64,000 nucleotides of DNA from Syncephalastrum monosporum B8922 (lineage: Eukaryota > Mucoromycota > Mucoromycetes > Mucorales > Syncephalastraceae): assembly GCA_000697355.1 (NCBI GenBank), contig JNEN01001217.1:186001-250000 (forward strand). Reading direction: 5' to 3'. The translations under genes were made by a program, and so were the position numbers. Position 1 is the first letter of the stretch. Every line of letters begins with the position of its first letter. Under the pieces are notes generated by a model that saw nothing but the letters and a program-made list of their open reading frames with translations, ran no database searches and was not told the DNA's origin. Below, piece after piece: positions 20,770 through 33,622 of this stretch.

Positions 20770-21093
20770 CGGTCGCGTGCCAAATATTTGATCCTTGTGG
20801 GCCGGTTCAACCAGCTCCTCTTCTTCCCTCACTATGGCACCCTCGCCTTGGGCAAAGCTCGACAACACACCACCATCGCTAAGAGAAGCACTGCCTAAGC
20901 ACGCTCGCATATGTTGAACAGCTCGCTTATAGGCACAACATTTTTGAGAAAAAATACAATATATTCATTTTGTTATAGGCACGCCAGGCAATCATAAAAA
21001 CGTGAGAGCGTATAGAAAAATATTCATGCGTGTGACTGACTTTGTAGGACTTAACCGCGCTTTTTGCCTGTTTTTTCTTCTCTTCATTTGACC

Positions 21094-22723
<1,630 letters not shown>

Positions 22724-22829
22724 AATAAATGTGTATTTGCGAATGCAGAAACAGCAATAGCTTTTTTTTTCCTTTTTTGCATTTTCTATTCAAACATTGG
22801 AGGGTATTATGTACAGAAAGTTGGCATAG

Positions 22830-24239
22830 TTAGTACCATTTGCCGGTCCCCATGGCTTGTTGCTTCGGTCTTGTAGGGATCAAAGACGTGCGAATGCCAT
22901 ACTTTTCAATGATTGACTGGTAACAAAGGTGAGATAAAGACATACGCGATGCAAAGTTAAGCTCACCTTCCATAAAGCCATGTCCATGTTGATCACCTTT
23001 TGAGTGCGTGATAAGCCTTCTGCGAGTTCATTAGCTGAGGGCTTCTCGCACGTGTCTACAGAGACATTTGTCAGCACCGTTTTTTCCACAAAACCATCCA
23101 AAGACTTACTCAGCATGGGTTGACCGCTCGAATCATCGATTTGAGCTACGCCTGTGCGGATCAGGAACGAGACATAAAAGGTATTTTCCACCGTCTGCGA
23201 GAACGACTCTGGGTTGGTGATGAATTCTAGGTAATTCACCGGACCATGGTCATCCAGAATCTGGTATATCTTGCTGACGTTCTTTGATGTTTCGTTTTCT
23301 TGCTGCTGCAAATCGCCGCCTTCCAGCTATAAAGAATGGGTTAGAAAAGCAACAGTAGTAAGACGGCTTAAAAAAAACGCACCTTGTCAGGTTGCACGAG
23401 ATCTTCTTTGTTCTTGACCAGACGAACCGAGCGGGTGATCTTGCGCTGCTTCTTTTCGACCGAGAGCGGGCCGAGCATAAAGTCCATGGAATGCGCACGC
23501 TTGCCAAACGTTGCGGAGTGCATGCCAATCTTTTTCCAGTCGAGCACTCTTTCTTCAAAGACGTCGTCGGTGATATCGCTGGAGCCAAAGCTGGTGACCT
23601 TGGTCACAAACTCATCCACATTGAAGAGCTGGAAATCCAGCCGCATATTTCGAGCTTTTTGAGTTTGGATCTCGGCGGCTATGGTCAGCAAACGCGAGTC
23701 GAGGGTCGCTTCGGTCGGGTTGCGTACTTTTAAGAACGTTGTCAGTCAGGCGAGTTAGCTCATGGATAGATATAGACATGCTGCTATAAAGCTACCTTTC
23801 GAGAAAATGTCGTCAGCCTTTACGAGAGTTTCTTGTAGACCTCTGTTTCTTATTTGAGTGAAATCGCGACGGTGGCCTAGACGATTCAGACATGAGCCTC
23901 ATGAAGAACTGACACTGGAGTGATGGATAGACCTTCAGTGTTGCTGATGAGACTGCGGTAGGCTTTTCTCACTGCGCGTCGTTCAGCCTTGTCTTGCGAG
24001 GGATCGTACTTTTGGCGGTCGGTATTCTGGTTGATTTGTTGCGTCAAGGTATCATAATCAGGGTCGATCTCTTCCTCGTCTTCCTCGTCTTCGTCTTGGT
24101 CTTCGCCTTCCTCCTCAGCATCGGCTGAAAGATATTCTTCCGCAGAATGCAGCTCGTCTTCTTCTTCTTCCTCTGATTGGGAAGGCTGTCTTCTGATTGC
24201 TCGTGAAGACGACGCCTCACCTGACTCAGTAAGTGCCAT
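22830..24239 (-). CDS. NSE4: Nse4, kleisin subunit of the SMC5-SMC6 complex
   Basis: About six exons. Start ATG 24239; an in-frame TTG further upstream is not a start. The acidic, Glu/Asp-rich N terminus is followed by KAYRSLISNTEG, then HRRDFTQIRNRGLQETLVKA, typical of the Nse4 N-terminal helix that meets the SMC neck. The C-terminal winged-helix part has ILDDHGPVNYLEFITNPESF and TVENTFYVSFLIRTGVA, which is diagnostic of the Nse4 family. A last exon encodes SIIEKYGIRTSLIPTR and ends GTGKWY before TAA at 22830-22832. Nse4 bridges the SMC5 and SMC6 heads and works in homologous recombination repair. The donor after exon 1 (gtctat) is weak. Confidence 0.9.
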
Positions 24240-25086
24240 ATGTATCAATAAAGAAAAAAAAAAAAAAAAGAGTACAAAACGAAACGCGCACTTTCCGCGT
24301 CGAGAATTTGTCCAGCAAATAAAAAAAAAGATACAACGAACGCGTTTGTACCACTGAATAGAAACGAGGCTCTCCTTATCCCCCTTTTCAGCATGATATT
24401 TATGAAGGTGTTATACAAGTATGAGCCGAGTCTGTATGTACATTCATTGTATGTGACTACAATGGAATATGGGTGACGCTCCTTAGATCAAAATAGATTC
24501 GAACGCCTCCTTGGTTCCAGAAAAGAGGCGGCCTCATAATGAAAGTGTGATTATACTACATGGTACGCCATGCATCCATACGCCTTCAATATGGCCCACA
24601 TTGACAATCAAATGCGTCGAGGGGAGCAGGGGCACAGTACTCGGCGAAAGAGCATGTCGACTACCGCAGACAAAGAAAGGCATCTAGTGATAACATGACA
24701 AACAAAACAAGAAGACGGAGGACGTCGACATGTGGGATTCGAATAGATTCGTTGGTGCTAATGTTTTGAATCGAAAACCATGGTCTGAGGAAAAAGGTAG
24801 AAAGCTTTAGAGTTTCAGACATGCAGCAATATCAAAGGACAGCGTATCTATGCATCCTTTTTTGTCTCTTTTTCGCCGTATCTAGTAAAAACGTGTATGC
24901 TGCCACCCTGAAGTGGAGTGATAGTTTTGCACACACACGTCACAAAAGGTAAAACAATGGATCCCCGCCAAGCGAACACAGTTTTTTCTTTCGTTTTTGC
25001 TCCCAAAGACAACCGGTCTCTCTCTCTCGTTTGCCAACCTCTTTCCAAACAATCAATTAGCCATCGCCTTTCTATTTACTACAGAA
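24240..25086. other. Divergent promoter region between NSE4 and the GYF gene
   Basis: About 850 bp, AT-rich, with a poly-A run next to the Nse4 start. No gene or RNA is recognised. Confidence 0.5.
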
Positions 25087-27394
25087 ATGACAACAAACAT
25101 GAACTTTGGTCCTGAGTGGTGAGATCGCGTCTTGATTCACTTTTGATTCCGCGTGAGCATTCACTCACGATGCCTTTTTTCCCTAACCTTCTTGTTCTAT
25201 ATAAAGGATGCGCGGCACCATTCCCAAGCGCCCCACGACCCTCGATGCGCAGGACATGCGCTCGCTTGCGATGAACACCACTGCAGCATCGCCGCATGGC
25301 TACCCTTCGCTGAGCAACGACACCGGCCATGGCCATAACCACGGCCATAATCAAGGCCATCCGCTCGGCTCCGATTACCTCCCATCCCCGAATGAAGATT
25401 TCGGCGAGAGCAACGCCTACAAATACAGCAAAGATTTTATGCTTAGTCTTTACAGACCGGTCGATTTGCCAGCCGAGCTCGAGCGCCACGACTACGTCGC
25501 TGTCCCAGACTCCCAAGGGCCCGTGTCTTTTGTCGAGCTGTCAGACGAGGAGAAAAAGGTACACACAGATACACACTCACAAAACACGCAGAGCAGGGAT
25601 ATCATTTTGGACCATGCTGTTGACCATCTTATTTTTCATTACACTGTGTAGATCCTCTCTGGCCCCGTCCACTCTGAAGTGAGTCGACGTATCGTCAGCT
25701 CTGGCGACCGTCCAAACTCGCAGCGGAATCACCGAGACCTGTATGGCTCGCCCATGCAGAGCCCAGCATCCGAGAACACGCCGTCCACTCCCGGGCGCAT
25801 GACCGCTTCTCGCTCAAAAGGCTACTTCTCCAAAGAGCGTGATCAGCTTCCGAGACGAAACGACCTGGGTAAGAGAGAGAGAGAGAGAGAGACAAGAGCT
25901 GCGTCCTCGGTATATCACATCGTTGGGACTGACCTGACCTTGAAACTTTGCCTTTCAGATGATTTGCGGCAACACGATTGGTCCGACGGCCTGGGTGCGC
26001 CGTCGCCAGGCAAGAATGGCGATGTCGCCGACGACTCGTGGAACAACGTCAACCGCGAAGCCGTTGGGTCCTTTGATGCAAATGGCATGTTCCGTCTGGG
26101 AAGCACCGGGTCGCCATTGGACGGCAAGCTTGCGCGTGATTGGCAAGGAGACACGGATCTAGGTGTGGGCGGAAAGGAGAGCCGAGCCGGCAGCAGAAAC
26201 TTTCGTCATCAGGGCGATAGCATGCTCATGAGGGACTCGTTCGGCGTGTCCGCTGCCAACGTGGCCGCTGCTTCCTCCGTGGCCGCCTCGAGCCCGTTCA
26301 AGGAACACGCCTCTTTCAACGGTCTCAGCTCAGATGTCCCGCTCGACCAGGACCGCATGTTCAAGCAGTCGCAGCAGCAGCAGCAGCCGCAACAGCCATT
26401 GCAGCAACAGCTCCAGCAACCGCTGCGATGGGTGTATCGTGACCCCCAGGGCAACATTCAAGGCCCGTTCGAAGCCCAAGAAATGCAAGAATGGTACAAG
26501 GCCGGCTTCTTCTCACCCTCGCTGCTCGTCAAGCGCGAGGATGATGTGCAATTCGAGCCTCTGCTTGCGCTTATACGGAGACTGGGCAACGAGGAGGACC
26601 CGTTCCTGACACCCGCCGTCTCCACGCCCATGGGGGCTACGCCGATACATGACTCACCCTCCCACCTCCACATGGGCCTCCCTCCCGCGAGAGGCCTCGA
26701 CCCGTTCAACCGCGGCCCGTCCTCGTCCAGCTCCATGTTTGGCGCAAGCGACCCAGCCAACGGCGCCGGCCTCTTCCGGAACCCGTCCCAGCCCTTGTCG
26801 ACACCTGGCAGCAGTGCGGGCCTGGGTGACTTTAACAAGTATTATCCACTCGGCGGCAACGGGGCTGTCGGTGGCGTGTCCAGCTTTCTGCAGCAGCAGA
26901 TGGGCAACCCCGCCTCGCCCCAGTCGCCTTCCCGCCTGCAGGACTCCTTTGGTGGATTCGGTCCTAGCATCCTCGGCCAGCGTGACACGCCCTCACCTTG
27001 GGAGAAACCCCGTGCCCCGGCTTGGTTGAACAATGGCGGCCAGACCGACCTCTTTGGCGCTGATCCGGCCGGGATCTCGCCCCTCTTGCAGCGTCAGCAG
27101 CAAGCACAGCAACACGCAGCGCAACAACAGCAGCAACCCGGCATGAACCCGCTTTTCATGGGTAACATGGGCCCCGGTATGGGTGCGATGGGTGGTCTCG
27201 GCGCAGGTGCCATGGGCTCGCCGGGTCTTTTCGATTATCAGCGTGCGATGAACGAGCAGCTCGAGCAGCACCAACAATACATCCAGCTCTTGCAGCAGAA
27301 GCAACAGGAACATCTGCAACTCCAGCAGCAGCTCCAGCAGCATTTGCAACAACAGCAAGCGCAACAACAACAGCAGCAGCAACAGGGTGGTCAG

Positions 27395-27426
<32 letters not shown>

Positions 27427-28978
27427 GCAACAGCAGCCCGCCGTGGAGAGCATGGCCCAGGCCTCTCCCGCTGCCGCACATGCTTTCGGCGTGCCTTCGC
27501 CCGCTGCCCGTTCACCTTATGCAACGCCCGCCAAGGTAGCATCACCCAAAGAGCAAGCTGCACCGGTCAAGGCACAGACCAACGGCTGGGACTCTGCTCC
27601 TGGTACGCCCGCAGCCTCGAACAAGACCTCCGAACGGGATGCGCCTAGCAAGACCTCCGAGTGGGACGCGTCCAACGCCGTGTCGGGTTGGGATAGCCCA
27701 AGCAAAGCTTCTTCGGGATGGGGCAGCCCCAAGCAAGCGAAGCAACCTGTGCCGGAGCCGGCTCAAGAGCCCGCCGATACGCTTGCCGATACCATGGCCG
27801 AGACGCACATCAGCGAGAGCGAGCCCGAACCCGCTGTGGAGCAGCCCGCTGCGCGCGCTCCTTCGCCCAAGAAACCCGCTGCCAAGCCCGTGTCGCTTCG
27901 CGAGATCCAGGCCGAGGAGATGCGCAAGCAGGAACAAGCCAAGCAAGAACAGCGTCAACAAGCGGCTGCAGCTGCGGCTGCGGCTGCTGTCAACGGCGCT
28001 TCCGCGCAAGTCAAGACGGGCTGGAGCACCGGTTCTGCGTGGGGTGGCCCTGTGTCCAAGGGCCCGTCGCTGCGTGAGATCCAGGAGATGGAGGCCAAGG
28101 AAGCCGAGGCGCGCAAGCAGGCTGCCGAAGCCCAAGCGGCCGCGATGCTGAACAGCAGCGGTGGCAACGATACGCCGTCCTCGTTGTCCTGGGGCGTGGT
28201 GGTGCCCAACAAGGGCAGTCATACGCCGACCTCGAGCTCGTCGACCGCGCCCGCCTGGGGTACTACGACCGCGCCCAAGAAGACGCTTCGCGAGATCCAG
28301 CAAGAAGAAGAGGTGGCGATGAAACGCCGCGCCAAACAGCAACAGCAACAGCAGCAAGCCGCTGCGGCTGCGTCCTCGATGGCCAGTTCGCTCAGCAACC
28401 CTGGTAAGAGCGGCTATGCCGGCATTGCGACCTCTGCCGCCGCCAGCGACTCGCCCGGCCCTGGCTGGACCACGGTGACCAGCGCTCGCACCGCCCCCAA
28501 GGCGCCTGCCACCACGACCGCTCCTCCTGCTTCGACACCCGGCAATGGGCTGCCCCGCTCCAGCAGCGGCTGGGATACGGTGGGTGCACCGCGCGCCGCG
28601 GCCCAGCCTGCTCCGGTGTCGCAGCCCCGCGCGCCTGCCAAGGCGGACGGCGAACCCAAGGCGCCCAGTGAAGATTTCCGCCGCTGGTGCCGCCAATCTC
28701 TGCGTGGTCTGAACGATGGCGTTCACGCCGAGGATATCATGATGATGCTCCAGTCGTTCCCACTCAACAACAGCTCAGCCGAGATCATCCAGGACATTAT
28801 CTACGCCAACTCGACTTCGATGGACGGTCGTCGATTCGCTCAGGAATACATGAAGCGCAGAAAGGCCGACCTGGCTGGCAAGCTGAATGTCACGATGCCG
28901 GTCATGAGCCCCGCCCTGGAGGACGAGTCTGAATTCAAGGTGGTAACCAAGAAGGGTAAAAAGAAGACGCAGGTATAA
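25087..28978 (+). CDS. GYF-domain protein of the Smy2/GIGYF family
   Basis: Exon 1 is 25087-25118, then 25207-25558, then from 25652. An in-frame intron of 90 nt (25869-25958) contains a GA microsatellite, and the last exon runs to the TAA at 28978. The GYF domain (RWVYRDPQGNIQGPFEAQEM, WYKAGFFSPSLLVKR; nt about 26425-26590) binds Pro-rich PPGF/PPGL peptides. Long poly-Gln tracts follow (27090-27440), then a Trp-rich region with repeated GW/WG and three copies of LREIQ followed by charged helices. The C-terminal block (DFRRWCRQSLRGLN to FAQEYMKRRKADLAG) matches the conserved C terminus of GIGYF proteins. Relatives repress translation and link mRNA decay, COPII and P-body factors. About 1,100 residues after splicing. 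Confidence 0.88.
25872..25892 (+). repeat. (GA)n microsatellite inside an intron
   Basis: Run of GA/AG dinucleotides directly after the donor gtaag of the 90-nt intron in the GYF gene. Confidence 0.85.
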
Positions 28979-29130
28979 GACAAAAAAAGTTTCTCGAGGT
29001 TTTTTCTTTCTTTCGTTATTACGGTTCTGTAGTATCAAACAATGCGTGCCGTTTTTTTTTTCCCTCTCCCCTCAACCTGCATAGGATATTTTTTTTTTTT
29101 TTTTTTTTTGGCTGTGTGTGTATGTGCGTA

Positions 29131-30213
29131 CTATGCTTCCATGTCAAAGTAGCTGGGAATCCAATACGTATCATGATCACCTTGCTTGTCGATCCAGGCG
29201 AGCCCGTCCTGCAAAAGGTGATCCTGCGAGAGGTGTCAAAAAAATCTGCGTCTACGAACTGATTCACTTACGAGGGCAGTCTCGATGCGGGTGTCGGGCC
29301 AATGCAGCTCGGCTTGGATCAAGGCCGGGTCAACAAAGCCTGACTTTTGGGCGAGGACAAGCAGGGACGACTCATCCTTGTCCAGTTCTTTCGGCACTGA
29401 GCGGACCATTTTGCGGGTGCCGATCTGAAGCACCTCGAAGCCGCCGTTCAGAGGCTTGAGGGTCTTGATCGCTCGCACGATATCATCCCTATTGTGTTTT
29501 GCCTCTCCGTAAGCGTCTGGTGAATTGTATATACATATACATATATATATACGTATGTATATATACAAGTAAGAGGAACTCACTCTGTGATTTCTTTTGA
29601 CTTGCGCATGGTTTCTACGCGGCGCTTGAGCTCATTCAGCTCGGTCAGACCACCGTCGCGCTGGCGCGTTGCCAGGCAGCACTCGATAATCTGAATACCG
29701 AGTTCGTAGTAAAAGTCACCGACGCCCAGTAGATCGGCCCAAAAGCCCTTGTTGGCTAGAAAGAAACAGGCAGGTCAGGGTGGATATATGTGCTACGTTA
29801 CGTATCTGCATTCATCCGACTTACATGCCAAGGGATCGACCCCGATATTACCGCACATGCGTTGAAAGTGCGCACGGAAAGTAGGATTCTTGCGAATATC
29901 TTTACGATGCTTTTGGGCAAAGTCTTGTAGGTTGTTCTTGAACACTTCTACTTGGCTTTGGAGCTGGTTGTATTTGCAAGCGCATCAGTTGAGTGCACGA
30001 GTGAGTGAGTGAGTGAGTGAGCGAAACCGTGCTTCCGCAGAGATAGATAGCGGTTACCTGCTCGAGCTCTTTGGCAGCAATGGTGTCGCCCACCTGCTGG
30101 AAATCGCGCTACAGAATACATGTCAGGTGGATTGGGATTCGGGTGTGCAAGAGAATTACTTCGAGACGTTCTTTATGCTGAGCATGAGCTAATCCGACAG
30201 GTCTTCTTCTCAT
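29131..30213 (-). CDS. VPS22: ESCRT-II subunit Vps22/SNF8
   Basis: About six exons on the minus strand. Start ATG 30213 gives MRRRPVGLAHAQHKERLE, the usual Vps22 N terminus. A coiled-coil region follows, then FRAHFQRMCGNIGVDPLA, LLGVGDFYYELGIQIIECCL and RDGGLTELNELKRRVETMRK, then the winged helices DDIVRAIKTLKPLNGGFEVL and LIQAELHWPDTRIETAL. The stop (TAG) follows DMEA. ESCRT-II sorts ubiquitinated membrane proteins at endosomes into multivesicular bodies. One intron contains a GAGT repeat and another an AT repeat. The start codon is only 94 bp from the divergent COG8 start, so the two share a promoter. Confidence 0.93.
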
Positions 30214-30307
30214 AAAGCCGAAAGAGCAAGCGGCTGCTGCGTTTCAAAAAGAAGGTGTAATTCTTGGCTGCCCTTCTTTTCTTCCACACTTTAACCCGCT
30301 TCCTCTA
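30214..30307. promoter_or_regulatory. Shared 94-bp divergent promoter of VPS22 and COG8
   Basis: The two start codons point away from each other across 94 bp. No clear TATA box. Both 5' UTRs and the core promoter must lie in or overlap this interval. Confidence 0.6.
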
Positions 30308-32368
30308 ATGTCAGCCGACACGGCATCCCTCGACGACGATCTGCTCCTGAATCTGTTGAACGATCCGAGTTCTCAGGACCACGATGCTCTAAAGAACTCG
30401 GCTTGGACGCGTGATTATCTGGCACGTTTGACAACATTACCGCTCGAGGCCCTGCTCGCCGAACCTGACCAGCTACGCGCCGAACAAACCCAAATGCAGC
30501 ACGATGCCCAGCAGCTCGCCTTCCAGGACTCCCCCGCGTTCCTTCATTCGCACCCCTGCCGCAAGCAGGTCGACACGACCCTCGATGACCTGGATGCCCA
30601 CCTCCATCAGTTTGTCGGCACCGTGCCTGGTCTCCAGCAGGCCTGCCAAAACTTTAGCGAGACGGCTGCGAGTATCGTGGAGGATCGACGCAAGGCGCTG
30701 CATGTTCTAGAGCACCAGAACGTGCTGGTGGACCTCCTCGAGATTCCTCAGCTGATGGAGACATGCGTGTGGAACGGGTATTACGCCGAGGCGATGGACC
30801 TGGCTTCGCATGCGCGCTTGTTGGCCGTGCGCTATCCGGTCCCCATCGTGCAGTCGATCCAGAAACAGGTGCAGCAGAGCGCTGATCTGATGCTCGTGCA
30901 GCTCCTCGCCCACCTCCGGAGACCCATCAAACTCGCAGCGGCCATGAACGTCATTGGCCATCTACGCCGCATGGATGCCTTTGAGACCGAAACCGAGCTG
31001 CGCGTCATCTTTCTGAGGTGTCGCCATGACTTTCTGATGCAGCGCCTCGACCGCATCAAAGTCACCGAGAATGCCTTTGAGTACCTGAAGCGATACATTG
31101 ACATCATGCGCGAACAAATGTTCGAGATCGCCACCCACTACACCTCGGTCTTCTCGCAGCACGAACAGCAGACCATCATGATCCTGTCTGACTACATGGT
31201 CCAGCTCATTGGCCATATGAAAAGCACGCTCGAGCATCATTTGGGCGCGATCGACGATACCTCGGCGCTGGCGTCGCTGTTGACTCAGTTGCAATACTGC
31301 GGCATGTCGCTCGGCCGCATCGGTCTCGACTTTCGACACATGTTCGTCGCTGCCTTTGAAGATACTGTGCGCACCCTGGTCCTGCGATGGATCGACAGTG
31401 CCACCGAAGAGCTCGTTGCCAACATTGCAAAGGCGACCCTGTCACCGAGTGCGTGGATGTCCGCAAGCAAACTGTCCCAGCATCAGTCTTACAATCCCAC
31501 CACCACGACCACCAAACGTTTCCAACCCCCCATGCTGCTCGTTGACTACCCTCCCCTGGCGGTCTTTACCAACGCCATCCTATCCACCTTCAATGCGCTA
31601 CGTCTTATCCCCCCTGCGAACTTGCTGCGGTCCGTGCAAAGCCATCTGGACGCCTGCTTCCTCGAGATCGGAAGCGCTCTCAAGCAGTACGCCGATCAGA
31701 TCACGCGCGACCTGCCAGATGAAGCGGTGATCGTCCATGCATTTACATCCACCTATGTGCGCTGCTGTGTGCCGTACCTGAGAAGCTGTCTTCTCGACGG
31801 TATCTACAGTGAACTTCGACAGCACGATGAAGGCCTGGAAGACAAAGACCTCGAGACGCTGCTTGAGGCACATTTGCCTCCGCCGGATTTGCCCGAGGAG
31901 GAAGCCAAGCAGGAAGGAGCCCCTCCAGAGCAGCCAAGTGAGTCCAAGGAAGAGTCCCAGGAAGAGAGCAATGAAGAGGAGGATAGCATACGGCGGACCC
32001 AAGAAGAAGAAACAGCCAGTGATGTAGGAAGCAAAACTCAGCCAGAACCCAATACCGAGACGGAGCAAGACCAAGCGAATAAAGTGAGCGATTCAAGGAC
32101 GATAGAGGATCGTCATCCCGATAAGACAGGTGGTGAAGATTCCAAGGTCGAATCAGAAAATGCAGTGGAAGAAAGCTCACCGGACCCGGCAGGACAAGGC
32201 AAGGCGAGCTTATCCAAAGAATCTACGGCATCTCAAGTTCCAAACGAAGAGCCAGCCAAACTTGCATCCGATCCTTCCTCTATAGAGTCACCACCTGCCA
32301 GCGATACCCCACTTCATCCTCCTCAAAAAGAGACTGACTCCCCCACAGACGAGAATGACACATCATAA
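30308..32368 (+). CDS. COG8: Conserved oligomeric Golgi complex subunit 8
   Basis: Single exon of 686 residues, ATG 30308 to TAA 32368. The N-terminal part follows the Cog8/Dor1 family: DYLARLTTLPLEALLAEP, then a helical region with LEIPQLMETCVWNGYYAEAM, RRPIKLAAAMNVIGHLRRMD, and YSEL helices near residue 510. COG8 belongs to lobe B of the COG tether, which captures retrograde vesicles at the Golgi and is needed for glycosylation. Residues about 530-686 form a Glu/Ser/Pro-rich disordered tail with no domain, longer than in typical family members as far as I can judge. It is divergent from VPS22. The single-exon structure is unusual among neighbours of this size. Confidence 0.9.
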   Translation: MSADTASLDDDLLLNLLNDPSSQDHDALKNSAWTRDYLARLTTLPLEALLAEPDQLRAEQTQMQHDAQQLAFQDSPAFLHSHPCRKQVDTTLDDLDAHLHQFVGTVPGLQQACQNFSETAASIVEDRRKALHVLEHQNVLVDLLEIPQLMETCVWNGYYAEAMDLASHARLLAVRYPVPIVQSIQKQVQQSADLMLVQLLAHLRRPIKLAAAMNVIGHLRRMDAFETETELRVIFLRCRHDFLMQRLDRIKVTENAFEYLKRYIDIMREQMFEIATHYTSVFSQHEQQTIMILSDYMVQLIGHMKSTLEHHLGAIDDTSALASLLTQLQYCGMSLGRIGLDFRHMFVAAFEDTVRTLVLRWIDSATEELVANIAKATLSPSAWMSASKLSQHQSYNPTTTTTKRFQPPMLLVDYPPLAVFTNAILSTFNALRLIPPANLLRSVQSHLDACFLEIGSALKQYADQITRDLPDEAVIVHAFTSTYVRCCVPYLRSCLLDGIYSELRQHDEGLEDKDLETLLEAHLPPPDLPEEEAKQEGAPPEQPSESKEESQEESNEEEDSIRRTQEEETASDVGSKTQPEPNTETEQDQANKVSDSRTIEDRHPDKTGGEDSKVESENAVEESSPDPAGQGKASLSKESTASQVPNEEPAKLASDPSSIESPPASDTPLHPPQKETDSPTDENDTS

Positions 32369-33622
32369 TCAGCTAGAAATAATATATACGATGTTAACCT
32401 GAATATGAAACACATGTGGCACTTGTCAAGCATCCTTGGAAGGGCATGGATAATTGTGAATTCGCTAACCGAGTTTAGCGACTGAGAGGGTTTTCGATCA
32501 TCGAAGCACAAGCCGTGTAAGAGTAAAATATCACTGTGTGTAGAAAAAGCGGTTGAAGCTGAAAAGAACACCCGTTCAAGTCCAATATAAGATATCATAC
32601 AGTTACCTCTAAATCATTGGTCAACTCATTCTACCCAGTATTTAATCCTTTGAAACGCTCAACTCACAATTGGCGACTAGAAATCCATCATCGGTGTGTA
32701 AAGCTGGTAAATGAACACGAGAACTCGGTCAATGACGTACTGTCTGCAAAAAGCAAGAGGTCAGTGAAAGCAGTGAAGTCATGACAGTATATCTGGCAAT
32801 GATTTGTACACGACAGCATCAAGTATGACCATAAAGCAGAGTTTTAGAATCTACTACTACGTTGCTGGATCTCGGCTCCTGGACGATGATTTTATCCTCG
32901 TTCACAGAGGATGAATTTTATCATTCATGCATGCGGACATGTCGATCACATCTGTTGGTGCTACTGGCATTTACCCCGTTGGCCAATAAGAAAGGGCTAT
33001 GCATTCAATGCCTATACGCACAAACGAAAGGATGGAATCCATATAGCATAACATAAATTAAGAGTAAAGAGGCTGCCAATGATATGTCCCCCTCTCAACC
33101 AATTACCTGCATATTTTTCGTCTGCCCGCGTCATGAGACAATTATAACGCCACAGCGAGGCAAGAATAACAAGCTGGTTTGCGCAAGAGATATGAGCAGT
33201 TTCACCACTAAATTGGGCCGCTGAAAAGTCTGCTCTGCCTAGATAATGAGTAGAACAGACTATCATTTTAAGGTCGGGTGGTACTTTTACCGCACAGTTC
33301 AGAAAATCAGTGTTCGACCGCAACGGCAACGAAAGATTGCGCATCATCAGAGTAATAGTAGAAATCGCCTGATCATTTTGGTATGTCCTACTTCATCATT
33401 TGTGTTTGCTGGTGAACTATGTCACTGATATCAAGCTTGGCCGCCCTGATATATGAATTGAAAACGATTCTAATGGTTTCTGCAGTTTTTGCCAACGACA
33501 GATTCCATGGTGAAGAACGATAGAAAGAGAGTTCGCAGCATGCTAAAATTTCTATAAATGAAGTGGAAATAAACGATGCAAGGAAGAAAATCTATTTGGG
33601 TGTACAAGTCTAGAGAATGGGT
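32369..33622. other. Intergenic region without a recognisable gene
   Basis: About 1.25 kb between the 3' ends of two convergent genes. AT-rich. Short open frames exist on both strands but are not supported by domain content or splice structure. Confidence 0.55.

Noticed and set aside
20927..20982. TTATAGGCAC repeated 46 bp apart as a target-site duplication
   Set aside because: The intervening sequence has no inverted ends, and the repeat could be chance in AT-rich DNA.
27542..28726. 394-residue minus-strand open frame opposite the GYF gene
   Set aside because: Arg/Gly/Ala-rich shadow of the GYF coding strand, caused by strong third-position GC bias.
29995..30025. GAGT repeat in a VPS22 intron and a similar one upstream of the dehydrogenase (42675-42700) as a shared regulatory element
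   Set aside because: Both are simple tetranucleotide microsatellites in different contexts; nothing else is shared around them.
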